Shown: piece after piece, positions 44,056 through 55,440 of the stretch
Layout: every line of letters begins with the position of its first letter
Numbering within the stretch: position 1 is the stretch's first letter
DNA from: Antilocapra americana
Lineage: Eukaryota > Chordata > Mammalia > Artiodactyla > Antilocapridae
Direction: 5' to 3'
Assembly (NCBI GenBank): GCA_007570785.1
Contig: ML660211.1
Location: forward strand, 3,414,633 to 3,478,632
Length of the DNA: 64,000 nucleotides
Program-made: the position numbers and the translations under genes
The notes under the pieces: model-generated
The model's database searches: none
The model's input: only the letters and a program-made list of their open reading frames with translations
What the model was told of the DNA's origin: nothing

Positions 44056-44859
44056 TATGACATTTTGAAAATGTTTCTTTTTTATAATAAGAGAATGAAA
44101 TCATTAATATTAACCAATTTCTATAGTTACTATAACAACTATTATCATAAGAATATTTAAGACGACATATAGCATTTAATTTTGCTTTGTGACTTAGCAT
44201 AATTTTGAAAACTATTTTATAAATGATAGTATTTATATGATAATATATAAATGATAAACAAGAGAATGTTCTGTGTCAGTCGGTGAACTCAGAATGCAGG
44301 TTGGTTTGAATTACATTTAGAACCTCAAATGGATTGACTTGAAAACCTAGTTAGAACTTTGGTTTATGAACCACTTAATTTCTACTGTGATTTGGGAGCA
44401 GTTTTAGAAGTTTAAAATTATTTAGAGCACAAAACAGATAAAGAACTTCTCAAATGCCCATGCCAAATTTTAGGTTAAACTTGGCAAGCTCTAAAATCTG
44501 CTCTGAGGTAAGAAATTAACGCTAAATAATAGAAATCTTAGGCATCACACTAGATTCAGAACTAAAGAAACACATTGTTGATTTTCAGAACACATAGGTG
44601 ACTGAGAATCCACTAGAGGCTGAAATACAATTAGAATAGGGATTTTACCTCCCGTTCCTCACCAAAAACATAAATTAAATTTCACGGTTTTAGGTTCAAA
44701 TGCCAGAAGTCAGGAGAAAAAGCAGGACTATCACACACCTGCCTATCATTGCCACATCTTTGCACATTATTATTTTGTTTTATTTTTATTGTATTGACTT
44801 GCTTCCTCTAATCCAGTGAGAATCTAAGCTCAGCTCTTGAAATACTCAGTGTCCCCTCC
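44056..44859. other. Quiet AT-rich DNA
   Basis: No gene or repeat family recognised. Confidence 0.5.
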
Positions 44860-44868
44860 GTTTCCTAT

Positions 44869-44931
44869 GTTAGTTGCTCAGTCATGTCTGACTCTTGGTA
44901 ATCCCATGGACTGTGGCCCTCCAGGGCTACA
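44869..44931 (-). mobile_element. 63-bp Bov-A fragment with TSD
   Basis: Reversed Bov-A terminus (gttagttgctcagtcatgtc to cagggctaca) flanked by a perfect 9-bp TSD, gtttcctat, at 44860-44868 and 44932-44940. Confidence 0.9.
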
Positions 44932-44940
44932 GTTTCCTAT

Positions 44941-45272
44941 AATATTGAATAATAATCTGAAGACAATCTCTAAACTCTAGTATTATTACCTATATTACAT
45001 TGAGTCCTGGCTTTCTGATCTTGTACCTCAGTGGTAAGTGAGTGATAATGAAAGGAGGTAGTAGGATGTACCCCAGAATTCTTGTAAAAGACAGGAAATG
45101 ATGGTTATTGTTTTGTGGAACTATGAATAATGATCTCTCTAGTTAACTGATTATAGCATTTCGATGTAAGAACCCATGAAGACATGGAACACATCTTGGC
45201 TCTTTGCCAGTGGGAATTAATATTACAAGATTTAGAGAGTAAAATAAACATTTGTCTATGCTGCGCCCATTC
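44941..45272. other. Unique DNA, nothing recognised
   Basis: No gene or repeat recognised. Confidence 0.5.
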
Positions 45273-45690
45273 TTTCAACAATATTTATTAAACATCCACT
45301 GGGGAGAAGATACTCTGTGCTTTGAGACACACAGAGATAAATCAGATGAACATTCTGCCTTCTAGGAGCTCACGTAGGATATTGACAAATGAAGTGTAAT
45401 ATACAATCAAGGACAACGTTAAGGTGTCAGATAAAAATAGATATTGATTGTGCATGTAGACTAAATAAAAAGACTAAGGCAGTTCAGAGGAAGGAGGCTT
45501 TACTTTCAAAAGTGAAATAGGCAATAGAGCACCTAGAATTTGTTGTAAGTTCTCATATAGTGTTTGAATACTGTAATAAAAAATTCCAGGACAAAGATGG
45601 ACAAAGTTCTAAAGATGGAGAAGAATAGGTTAAGGATGGTGAACATGGGATAGTTCAGTTTGGCATCACTGGATGCACTATGATGTTGTG
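45273..45690 (-). mobile_element. L2 3' region
   Basis: Starts with the reversed L2 terminus (tcaacaatatttattaaaca) and continues with ttctaggagctcacg and ggtgtcagataaaaatagat blocks in L2 order. Diverged. Confidence 0.55.
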
Positions 45691-45769
45691 CAGTGGGAAA
45701 TAAATTTGGGAAGGCATATTGAAGGTAAGAATTTGGTATTATGTTTTCAATGTATAACATGATGGTTAA

Positions 45770-45985
45770 GCACAGGTCTTAAAAGGAAAACAGACCGTCC
45801 TTTTTAAATTCCTGGCTATTTCACTTCTGCCACAAAGTTGTGATCAAACTGCTTCTAAGACTGTTTTCACATCTGTCAAATAAGGGTAATAAGTAATACC
45901 CTACTTGATTTTGATATGAATAATAAAAACTGCATATAAGATACAAGTATCAAGCATATGGTAAAGATTTAATACATATTATAGA
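45770..45985 (+). mobile_element. MIR SINE
   Basis: MIR landmarks in order: cttctgccacaaagttgtga, then gttttcacatctgtcaaata, then gtaataagtaataccctact, then a tail near 45960. Confidence 0.55.
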
Positions 45986-47138
45986 GGTTTTTTTTAAATA
46001 ATACAATAAAAAGTTGCTGAATAGCTAATGATAAGATTAAAGCTGTACTTCTGAACTAAGAAAGTAGCTTTTGAATAAGTCATTTAATGATGAAAAATAG
46101 AATACTGAGAGAAAAGGCTGGAATTAGAGAGAGTAGTAATAGGGTTATTGATTGTTTCCCATAGCTAAAGTAGTATTAACAGTATTGACATAAATTGTAA
46201 GGGGTAGGTGCAAAATATTTAGCTGCATCATTGATTGGATTTAGCAGTTGATACTGTACTCATAATCACTGGGGGCCAAGGATGGTAGCACTTTATGGGC
46301 AGTAATTCCTGAATCATCTTCCATGAAAGAAAAATAGTAAAGAGATGTTTCTCTATTTAGGAATGTATTTAGTCATGTTACTTTTAATAATATTTATATT
46401 TATGAATTATATATTTACCTTTCCTTGGAACTACTTAGAAAATTAAAAGATCGTTAGTACATAAAGAAATATGACATTGAGTCATCTAATTACAATGCAA
46501 ATAAGAATTGGAAGTTTTCCCCAAATTTAGCTTGCCAGAAATTCTGAGTCATAGTGCCTTCCTAGCTAATTGACTCAAGTTCATTGCTTAATTTACTCAA
46601 ATCATTGAGAGTTTTTTTTTTTTTTTTTTTAAGGTCAGACGTGGAAGGTAACATGATACAATCAGAAACGGAGTAACTATCGAAGTTAATGAAGTTTTTT
46701 CTGAAGGGTCTCTCATACTGGCCTCTTCCAAAGTCTTGATATTAATTGTATGCTTGTCATTTTGAAGCATTTTTATTAAGATGTTCTTATAAATCTACAT
46801 GTTTTCCTTCATATGGGCTCAATGAAAACCCACAAGGCCTGGATTCATCCCTGGAAATAATAATGAGTTCTTGTGTTTGTTGTATAGATTTCAGATTACT
46901 TAGGAGTCCTTTGAAGTTGTAGGTGACCCTTTGTGTCTATGAGCTTTTGTCTGTTGAGAAGGCTTGTAAACTTTATCTGATTTCCTAAGAGATCTGAAAA
47001 CAACAGCAAACTTAAAGAACTTAAAGAAAAAAGTTAAAAGTTGAGATTAGAAGAGAGGTGAGCTAGAGGAGGGGCAAGGCATATTTAAAAAATCCCTGGG
47101 TAATTCTAGTGTGCATCCTGGTTTGACAACCATGGACA
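45986..47138. other. 1.15-kb quiet DNA with a poly(T) run
   Basis: A T-run of about 18 bases lies at 46613-46630. No gene or repeat family recognised. Confidence 0.5.
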
Positions 47139-47140
47139 TA

Positions 47141-47219
47141 TTGGGTTGGCCAAGAAGTTTTTTTTGTTTTTTCTGTAAGAGGTTATGGAAAACCTGAATG
47201 AACATTTTGGCCCACCCAG
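47141..47219. mobile_element. Mariner-derived palindromic MITE
   Basis: The ends ttgggttggcc and ggcccacccag are inverted repeats and TA lies on each side. The whole element folds on itself. Its right arm, aaaacctgaatgaacatttt, resembles the cattle miR-2284/2285 type, a family I recall as mariner-derived. The frame at 47047-47232 crosses it and is not a gene. Confidence 0.85.
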
Positions 47220-47284
47220 TAGTATTTGTCATTCTTGAACTGTGTTGGAATGGTTAAAAAGAAAGAGTCAAGATTTTACAGATG

Positions 47285-47400
47285 AAAAATATCCCATTCC
47301 AAATTTTGTGAAAGATATTTAACCCTCTAAGCTCTAATTTCTACATTAGGAAAATCAATATAATAATATAAGCCTTGTTATCTAGCATAGGTAGAAATAA
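47285..47400 (+). mobile_element. MIR SINE fragment (tentative)
   Basis: tatttaaccctctaagctct followed by acattaggaaaatcaatata resembles the MIR body. Weak. Confidence 0.4.
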
Positions 47401-47916
47401 ACGTTAAGTGAGGAAGATAATTAAGAGTAAAGAATGGTAGTGTCAACAGATAGGAGGTGTCTTATTTTTGGAGTCAGGATATTAGATAATGCAAATGAGG
47501 AAGTGGAATTGAAGAAGCAAAGTAAGTTGTTAAAGATGGTCTTAGAGAGACAGATGTATGAAGCCCGATCTTACTGATAAGTCATCTGCTGGTGATGATG
47601 AGAATTATGGCATGACCATGTAAATAGATTACTGAGTTTACACACAGGGGATTTTTGGAGATAAGGAAGAATGGAACTGACTGGTCAGGGACTTTGAAAG
47701 ATTTTCCATGTGGTTATTGTCAAGAAAATATCAACAAATGAAGAAGGTAATCCCAGATTCTGTACAAATAATCACATATATTGTTTCCATGCCAAGAATG
47801 TTCTTTAGCATCCCTATTGTTAGAAGTTTATTAATAACCCATAAATAGAGTGTTACTTTAAAGTGTAATAGTAAGAAACATAAAAAACAACTTATGTCCT
47901 CCTGCAAAGAAAAATA
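47401..47916. other. Unique DNA, nothing recognised
   Basis: Purine-rich on the plus strand; no gene or certain repeat. Confidence 0.5.
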
Positions 47917-47917
47917 T

Positions 47918-47998
47918 CAGGTTGGCCAAAAAATTTGTTTGGATTTCTCTATAATATCTTACAAAAAAAACCCTAATAAACTTTTTGGTCTACCCAAA
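47918..47998. mobile_element. Mariner-derived palindromic MITE
   Basis: The ends caggttggccaaaaaat and actttttggtctaccc are imperfect inverted repeats over about 80 bases. Third copy of the same family in this window. Confidence 0.82.
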
Positions 47999-48054
47999 AG
48001 ATCAGTGACATACATTGATTCATTATTTTCCTTCTTCCTAAACATGAGGTAAAT

Positions 48055-48145
48055 GATTGTTGTTGTCCTTTTCAGTCGATAAGTCATGTCTGATTCTCTG
48101 CAACCCCATGGAATGCACCATGCCAGGCTTCTCTGTCCTTCAGGA
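48055..48145 (-). mobile_element. BovB 3' terminus stub
   Basis: Reversed BovB end: tgttgttgtccttttcagtc, then gcaccatgccaggcttctct. Only about 90 bases. Confidence 0.75.
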
Positions 48146-49194
48146 AATAATTAAGATGTTAATCTTACCATTAATCAATCAGGCCAGTTTTTATTCATAA
48201 TGAGTAAAGGGGAAATAATTTGGGGACATCATGTTAATCGGTGCAACTGTCAATTTCAGTGGAACACTTGCTCAAACACTATTGAGACAAAAATCTGACA
48301 CAGCACTAGAACTGCCTCTAATGGCTTAGCTGGTAAAACAAACAAACACACCCCTTGATCAGTCAGTATTTTGCAGCTTGTAGAAAGAAGATTCTTGTTC
48401 GTTTCTCCATTTCTTATGCTTCTTAATAATGTTTCTCTGTTTGGAATTTCATACAAGAAATTGAGACAGTTAAAGGGGATTCTCCCAGGTTTTCAAAGCT
48501 CCTTGCTGACGCAGCTGGTTTTTGAGGCCTGTCAGAGCTTGTCACAGAAATGTTTGTGTGTCCCCTGACTGCTAGCCCTGTCCCTCCTCCAGCTGACTTA
48601 ACACTTAAACAGCTAATTGGGCACACAGCTTTTGGAACTTTCCATGTCTTAAGCTCTCCTTAGCTTCAAGGGAGATTTCACCAATTATTTCCTTCCTGTA
48701 GCAGTGTTCTTTATACTCCCACTGTCATCCCTACTCTGAACCAACTAAATATTTTTTAAAATAATAATGCCTGCCAGTTTTTATACTCTTTAAATTCTCT
48801 AGGAGCCATGTATCAATTGTCTGCTGTTGTGCTATTTAGGACGTTTTAATTCTTTAACTGTCCAACTCTGCCTGACATCCTTACTCATCTCAGCCAAGGA
48901 ACTGCTCCAGAGGGAAAACAGTTGTGCATTGCACTCTGTCCCATTTGACAAGTAATAAATGAAATCTTAAAAGGGAAAACACCAATGTTCTCTTGCTGAA
49001 CATTGTACAAATAAATGCTGTGAGTCAAGTTTCCAATTTTTTTAGGGAACTATAAAAATTATACTTTCTGAAAACATAGTTAAGTAGTTAGATCATGTTT
49101 TGTCAATAACTCCTTGTCAATTATCTGTTTACTTAGAAATTTTGTTAAATTTGACAAAATTTCATTTTGGTAATAGGATTTACTGAATGTTGTG
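48146..49194. other. 1-kb quiet DNA
   Basis: The overlapping frames at 48256-48626 occur on both strands and show no recognisable domain. No repeat recognised. Confidence 0.5.
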
Positions 49195-49380
49195 TAAAGT
49201 GAATTTTTATTTGTGCATAGTACTTTAGTATTTTTCAAGTGCACCACGCAAGTTACTTGATCTCAAAAATACTAAATAGACCAAGTTATTATTTATACTT
49301 TGTACAGATATGGAAATTTAGATTCAAGGAAATTAAATGACTTTAATTCACACAGGGTTAAAAACAAGTTATCCTTGACA
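49195..49380 (-). mobile_element. MIR SINE fragment (tentative)
   Basis: tgtgcatagtactttagtat, then acagatatggaaatttagat, then a gactttaattcacacagggt block follow reversed MIR order. Confidence 0.45.
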
Positions 49381-49989
49381 TTTAATTATTTTCTCTTTGT
49401 ACTCAATATTACCTCATTTTGAAAACTTTATAGTCATTCCTACAGAGATCCTTCATATATGTAATATTTATATATACCTGAAATTTGTATATAAAAATTG
49501 GCTAAGGAAGTCAGATTTCAAATGTACAGATACTATTTTTTTATTTAAATAAATTCTGAAATGAAGTTTGCCAAATTTAAAAATGTTTTGTCAGTGAGAC
49601 TTATGTATTCTGAATAACTGTGATACAAATTAGGAAGAACATCCTGCATAGCTTGTAAGAGTAATTTTACCCAGTATGGTGAGTAAATTTTTCTTTATCC
49701 TTTTCTTTTTTCTGTAAACAAGATTGAAATCACTGCCTACATATTATAGTTTGCATTTTCTTTGATATGAAATAAGATTGTATCTTATACTTATCTACTT
49801 TTTGTTTCTAAGAGAAGGAATTTTTTTAACCACTCTTTTAATTTCTCTCCATTCCCTTATTATTCTGCCTCCAGACATTTAAGTAACTTCCAAAACTAGC
49901 CCTTGTATATTCTGTCTTGTTTCAAACATGTATTAATTCCTTCAAAACTATTTCTTTTTGAAATAGCACATATTGTTCTAGGAATTGAG
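49381..49989. other. AT-rich DNA, nothing recognised
   Basis: No gene or repeat recognised. Confidence 0.5.
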
Positions 49990-50238
49990 TATGGAGTTTT
50001 GCTTTTTTCTTAAAGGAAGTAGGGAAGAGCTTACAGAGTGTCAAGAAAGGCTTCTCTGTTGCTGATATATGGTAGATATTTTAAGGAAAAGAGAGAGTAT
50101 CTTGTAACATTGAGAGCGAGGAAGGTTTTCTGCAGAACAGAGGTCTGAGTAGAAAGGTCCTGAGATAAGAGAATGTATGGGTATTCAGGCAAATGCACGA
50201 GGTGGTTACAGCCTTAACAGCTTGATCAAGCGTGATTG
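49990..50238 (-). mobile_element. L2, first of three segments split by L1s
   Basis: agcttacagagtgtcaagaa and cagaggtctgagtagaaagg resemble the reversed L2 3' region. It continues at 50703-51470 (gaattttattctaaaagtga, gaagccattgggag) and 53067-53330 (an ORF2 region) on the far sides of two L1 insertions. Confidence 0.45.
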
Positions 50239-50700
50239 TAGCTACTTCTGTGACTCAACTTCTGTAGGTTCATTTATAACACTTGTTTAAGCTCCACATA
50301 TACTCAACATCATATGATATCATATGATACTTGTCTTTACTATCTGACTTACTTTGCTCAGTATGGCAGTCTCTAGATCTATCCATGTCACTACAAGTGG
50401 TGCTATTTCTTCCTTTCTATGGCTGAGTAATTTTCCATTGTATATATGTACACAGATGTAGAAAACAAACTTTGGTTGCTGGAGGAGAGGTGAGATAAGT
50501 TGGGAGATTGGGACTGACATATCCAAACTATTATGTTTCCACTAACAGCACAGGTAACTCTATTTAATACTCTGTAATGACCCAAATGGGAATAGAATCT
50601 TTAAAAAGTGGGTATATATATATGTATATACAACTATTACACTTTGCTATACGGCAGAAACTAACACAACATTGTAAATCAACTATACTTCAGTTAACAA
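50239..50700 (+). mobile_element. Old L1 3' end with 5' inversion
   Basis: Two abutting L1 pieces in opposite orientation. 50239-50456 is reversed and covers the ORF2 terminus (YTMENYSAI on the minus strand) and the start of the 3' UTR. 50455-50700 is sense and continues from the very next L1 position (gtagaaaacaaactttggtt) to the 3' end (acacaacattgtaaatcaac). This is the pattern of twin priming. Diverged, an older subfamily than the 22-30 kb L1. Confidence 0.75.
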
Positions 50701-50702
50701 AG

Positions 50703-51470
50703 AAAATGTGAATATGGCTAGAAATGGAAATTTCTAAAAGATATCCAGGAATCAGAATATGTAACACATGTCCACGTTTAGTAAGAACTTTGAATTTTAT
50801 TCTAAAAGTGATTAGAAGCCATTGGGAGAAACAGGGGGGTAAAATAAACTAACAAAATTTTAAGCTATGTGAGTACTATGTAGAGAGCATCCTCTATCTG
50901 GAGGGATGAAGAATAGAAATGAGGGCTCCACTTCAAAGTTTGTGGCAGTGTTCTAGGAATGAGATGAGATGGCTTTCAGGATGGTGGTAGTGAGAAGTGA
51001 TTAGATATATTTTAACTATAAGTGGTAGCAATAGAATGGCAATTGGACTCAATATGGGTCGTAAAAAGTGAGAGAAATTTAAAAACATTCCCTTTAGTTT
51101 TAGACTAGTGCAATTAAATGAGTATTGTTGCTCTTCATTGAGATGAATGGACCGAGTTAGGAGCTAGTTTTCTGGGGCATGGCAATGGATTGGGTATGTT
51201 GAATTTATAGTACATACTGCACATTCAAGTGGACATGCCAGGGTGGCAGCTGAAATTATGAACTGGCATTGGTGAGCGGGGTTGTGCTTAAAGCTCTAAG
51301 ATGGCAGTGAGTGTAGTTGGAGAAGAAGGACATCTAAAGGTTGAACTCAGGAGCACTGCAACTTTCAAAGGTCAAATGAGGGTAAAGTGAGAACATAATG
51401 GTAGAAAAGGAGCAAACAGAAAGGCAGGCAGAAGAGCATGCGATTTCCTGGAATTAAAGTGAAATTGTTC
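50703..51470 (-). mobile_element. L2, middle segment
   Basis: Read in reverse it matches the L2 region around the end of ORF2: tttgaattttattctaaaag, agaagccattgggag, then gtggtagtgagaagtgatta and a tattttaactataagtggta block. The last 15 bases are one TSD copy of the following L1. Confidence 0.5.
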
Positions 51471-52062
51471 TTGAGATTAATTGTTTGTCCATTGCTTCAT
51501 TGGCTATTATTTTCTCCCATTCTGAAGGCTGCCTTTTGACCTTGCTTTTAGTTTCCTTTGTTGTGCAAAAGCTTTTAATTTTAATTAGGTCCCATTTGTT
51601 TATTTGTGCTTTTATTGCCAATATTCTGGGAGGTGGGTCATAGAGGATCCTGCTTTGGTTTATGTTGGAGAGTGTTTTCCCTATGTTTTCCTCTAGGAGT
51701 TTTATAGTTTCTGGTCTTATGTTTAGATCTTTGATCCATTTTGAGTTTATTTTTGTGTATGGTGTTAGGAAGTGTTCTAGTTTCATTCTTTTACAAGTGG
51801 CTGCCCAGTTTTCCCAGCACCACTTCTTAAAGAGATTGTCTTTTCTCCATTGTATATTCTTGCCTCCTTTGTCAAAGATAAGGTGTCCATAGGTGCATGG
51901 ATTTATGTCTGGGCTTTCAATTTTGTTCCACTGATCTATATTTCTGTCTTTGTGCCAGTGCCATACTGTCTTGATGACTGTGGCTTTGTAGAATAGCCTA
52001 AAGTCAGGTAGGTTGATTCCTCCAGTTCCATTCTTCTTTCTCAAGATTGCTTTGGCTATTCG
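51471..52062 (-). pseudogene. L1 ORF2 segment in the inverted half
   Basis: An uninterrupted minus-strand reading of about 197 codons, from [15 protein letters not shown] to [11 protein letters not shown], lies downstream of the reverse transcriptase core. It lacks endonuclease and catalytic residues. The open frame drawn at 51454-52104 also includes junction and flanking bases. Confidence 0.92.
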
Positions 52063-52064
52063 AT

Positions 52065-52700
52065 CAACTCCTGCAGCTCCATTCCAGAAAAATAAACGAC
52101 CCAATCAAAAAGTGGGCCAAAGAACTTAACAGGCATTTCTCCAAAGAAGACATAAAAATGGCTAACACACACATGAAAAGATGCTCAACATCACTCATTA
52201 TCAGAGAAATGCAAATCAAAACCACAATGAGGTACCACTTTACACCAGTCAGAATGGCTGCCATCCAAAAGTCTACAAGAAATAAATGCTGGAGAGGATG
52301 TGGAGAAAAGGGAACCCTCTTACACTGTTGGTGGGAATGCAAACTAGTACAGCCACTATGGAGAACACTGTGGAGATTCCTTAAAAAACTGAAATACACC
52401 TGCCATATGACCCAGCAATCCCACTGCTTGGCATACACACCCAGGAAACCAGAATTGAAAGAGCCACGTGTACCCCAATGTTCATCTCTGCATTGTTTAC
52501 AATAGCCAGGACATGGAAGCAACCTATATACCCATCAACAGACGAATGGATAAGAAAGCTGTGTTACATATACACACTGAAATATTACTCAGCCATTAAA
52601 AAAAAATTCATTTGAATCAGTTCTACTCAGGTGGGTGGAACTGGAGCCTATTATCCAGAGTGAAGTAAGCCAGAAAGAAAAACAAAAATCCAGTATACTA
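52065..52700 (+). pseudogene. L1 ORF2 C-terminal segment in the sense half
   Basis: Starts at [13 protein letters not shown], directly following the inverted half in element order. The Cys-rich CWRGCGEKG and LLHCWWECK segment is intact; the frame breaks near 52390 ([10 protein letters not shown]) by a small indel. The ORF2 end is near 52715. Confidence 0.92.
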
Positions 52701-53066
52701 GCGCATATATATGGAATTTAGAAAGATGGTAACGAGAACCCTGTATGCGAGACAGCAAAAGAAATGCAGATGTATAGAACAGTCTTTTGGACTCTATGGG
52801 AGATGGCAAGGGTGGGATGATATGGGATAATGGCATTGAAACATGTTAATTATCATATGTGAAATCAATCGCCAGCCCAGGTTTGATGCCCAGGGCTGGT
52901 GCACCGGGATGACCCAGAGAGAGGGAATCGGGAGGGAGGAGGGAGGGGGGTTCTGGAAGGGGAACATATGTATACCCATGGTGGATTCATGTCAATGTAT
53001 GGCAAAACCAACACAATAATGTAAAGAAAATCTTAAAAAAAAAAGAAAATAAAAGTGAAATTGTTC

Positions 53067-53330
53067 AAGAAATGAAAATAAAATCAAGTGTTTTGAATGC
53101 TCCTGAGATTTCAGGAAATTATATTTAAAAATTTCTGATCTGGCAATTTCAGGGGAATGGTGATTTAAGGAATAGTTTATTTTGGGTACTGTTGGTGAAA
53201 AAGTTGAATGGGATGGGTTTAGGAGAGACTAGAGCATCAGGAATTGCAGATAGTAAATATAAGCAACTTTTGGGAAAGTTTTGCTATAAAGGAAAGAATA
53301 GGAATAAGGTAGTATTAGAAAGAAAAATTG
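53067..53330 (-). mobile_element. L2, third segment (ORF2 region)
   Basis: Read in reverse it resembles the L2 reverse transcriptase region (gaatgggatgggtttaggag, caacttttgggaaagttttg). It continues the L2 seen at 49990-51470 after removal of the two L1s. Confidence 0.45.
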
Positions 53331-54122
53331 AATCACAACTCTGTGCTTTGTTGTTGTTATAGCTGGTGATGTTATTTATTCAGATGGGAGACATTTCAAT
53401 ATATTCATAGCCTGATAGAAATTTTCAACTATTAATTTAAAAAAAGAGCAAAATGATGATACAAGAGATAAAGAAATGAATTGTGATAGATTTCTTGAAT
53501 AAATAGGGTTAGGGTTAGATAATATTCTGTTGAGTATTCTAGCTGCCTTAGGAGCAGAGTACTTTTAGGTAAGAGAAAGTAGAGCACAGATATAGAGAAA
53601 TTATATATTCAGAGGGGGATCATGAAGAAATCATCCTCAGATTTCTACTTATTTCTCAGTTAAATGAGCAAGTTCATCATCTGAGAAACAGAAGAAAGAA
53701 TAATGTATCAGAGAAGAAAGAAAGTTCAAAATTGTATGCACTTAGAATATAAAGTCCATGCTGAATTCCTTCTGAATTTATTTTAAGTTCCAAAATCAAG
53801 TTACTATTTGATACAGCCTCAGTCTATCTCTGTATCTTCATCTGCAACCACTCTCTACTTCCTTTTCTCACTCTCTTACCAAATCAAATTCAGCAACCCT
53901 TAAAAAAGCACAGCACAAACAGTTGCCATCTGTAGAAATGTATTCCAACTTTAGAAAAGTCATATATTACTATAGTTCACTCATATTAGGTCAGAGATTA
54001 AAAACATGATACTCTACATATAAATATATTCTTTGACCAAATGTAGCCTTCATTTAAAGTTAAATTGTATTAAATATAAATAACTGGACAGCCTTGTAGC
54101 ATTGCATAACATAATGCAATAT
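53331..54122. other. AT-rich DNA, nothing certain
   Basis: No gene or certain repeat. More L2 may extend into the first part. Confidence 0.45.
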
Positions 54123-54460
54123 TATTGTTGTTCAGTTGCCCAGTAATGTCTAACTCTTTGTGACCTCATGGACTGCAGCATACCAGGTTTCCCTGTCCCT
54201 CACCATCTCCCAGACTTTTCCCAAGTTCATTTTCATTGCATCAGTGGTGCCATCCAGCCATCTCATCCTCTAATGCCCTCTTCTCTTTCTGCCCTTGATC
54301 TTTCTCAGCAACAGGAATTTTTCCAATGAGTCAACTGTTCGCATCAAATGACCAAAATACTGGAGCTTCAGTTTCAGCATCAGTCCTTCCAGGTTTGATC
54401 TCCCTTAAGATTGCCTAGTTTGATCTCCTTGCTATCCAAGGGACTTTTGGAAGTCTTTAC
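54123..54460 (-). mobile_element. BovB LINE 3' end
   Basis: Reversed terminus: ttgttgttcagttgcccagt, then ccatccagccatctcatcct, then ctccttgctatccaagggac. 5'-truncated. Confidence 0.9.
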
Positions 54461-54767
54461 CTGAAATTAATATAATATTACTGATACAATTAACATAGTA
54501 TAATCAGCACAATATAATTGACATCATATAGTAAGTGTAACAATACACCATGATGAAGCAATAAAAATTTACTGTTAAAGTTAAGAACAATACATAGATA
54601 TACTACTATTATTATTATGTATTATTATAATTGGTCTGAAAGTAACAGTCTATTTAGACTACACAAATAGCAATAAACTAGCAGTAATATTGACAGATGT
54701 ATAATAAAAGAACCAACACAATCATTATGGTATGGATGAATGAATTTGTAGAATAACTGCTATCTCC
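54461..54767. other. AT-rich DNA, nothing recognised
   Basis: Short (att)n stretch at about 54607-54627. No gene recognised. Confidence 0.5.
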
Positions 54768-55300
54768 CTTACTCCTTGGAAGAAATGCTATGACAAACCT
54801 AGACAGTGTATTTAAAAGCAGAGACATTACTTTGTCAAAGATGGTCCGAAGAGTCAAAGCTATGGTTTTTCCAGTAGTCATATATAGATGTGAGGGTTGG
54901 ACCATAAAGAAAGCTGAGTGATGGAGAACTTATGCTTTTGAACTGTGGTGTTGGAGAAGACTCTTGAGAGTCCCTTGGACTGCAAGGAGATCCAACCAGT
55001 CACTCCTAAAGGAAATCAGACCTGAATGTTCATTGGAAGGACTGATGCTGAAGCTGAAACTTCGATACTTTGGTAACCTGATGTGAAGAATGGACTAATT
55101 TGAAAAGACCCTGATACTGGGAAAGATTGAGGGCAGGAGGAGAAGGGGATGACAGAGGATGAGATGGTTGGATGGCGTTATCAATTCAATGGACATGAGT
55201 CTGAGTAAGCTCCAGGAGATGGTGAAGGACAGGGACGCCTGACATGCTGCAGTCCATAGGGTCACAAAGGGATGCACACAACTGAGCGACTGAATAGCAA
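54768..55300 (+). mobile_element. BovB LINE 3' part
   Basis: Sense copy from cttactccttggaagaaatg to actgagcgactgaatagcaa. Frame broken. Confidence 0.92.
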
Positions 55301-55302
55301 CA

Positions 55303-55440
55303 TCTCACTTAAACCTAAAGACCCTCTGAGATTGGTCCTGTTTTTCTTTTTCTGAGTCTAGTAGATGAGATAACTGAAAGTTAAACAGTGAGCATGATAC
55401 AAGTATTGATTATCCATGTATGATTTGAATTGAATGTAGA
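55303..55440 (-). mobile_element. MIR SINE (tentative)
   Basis: tctcacttaaacctaaagac, then gattggtcctgtttttcttt, then agatgagataactgaaagtt follow reversed MIR order. Confidence 0.5.

Larger units (their letters stand above)
51471..53051 (+). mobile_element. L1, 1.6 kb, 5'-inverted, with 15-bp TSD
   Basis: A perfect 15-bp TSD, aaagtgaaattgttc, at 51456-51470 and 53052-53066 bounds one insert made of two opposed L1 pieces. 51471-52062 is reversed and covers an upstream part of ORF2. About 52065-53051 is sense and covers the next part of ORF2, the 3' UTR with its G-rich tract (52929-52964) and a poly(A) tail. In element order they adjoin with a loss of about ten bases. This is a twin-primed insertion with overall plus orientation. 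Confidence 0.95.

Noticed and set aside
48256..48626. Overlapping 65-67 codon frames on both strands
   Set aside because: Short, no domain, and both strands equally open, so chance is the simplest explanation.
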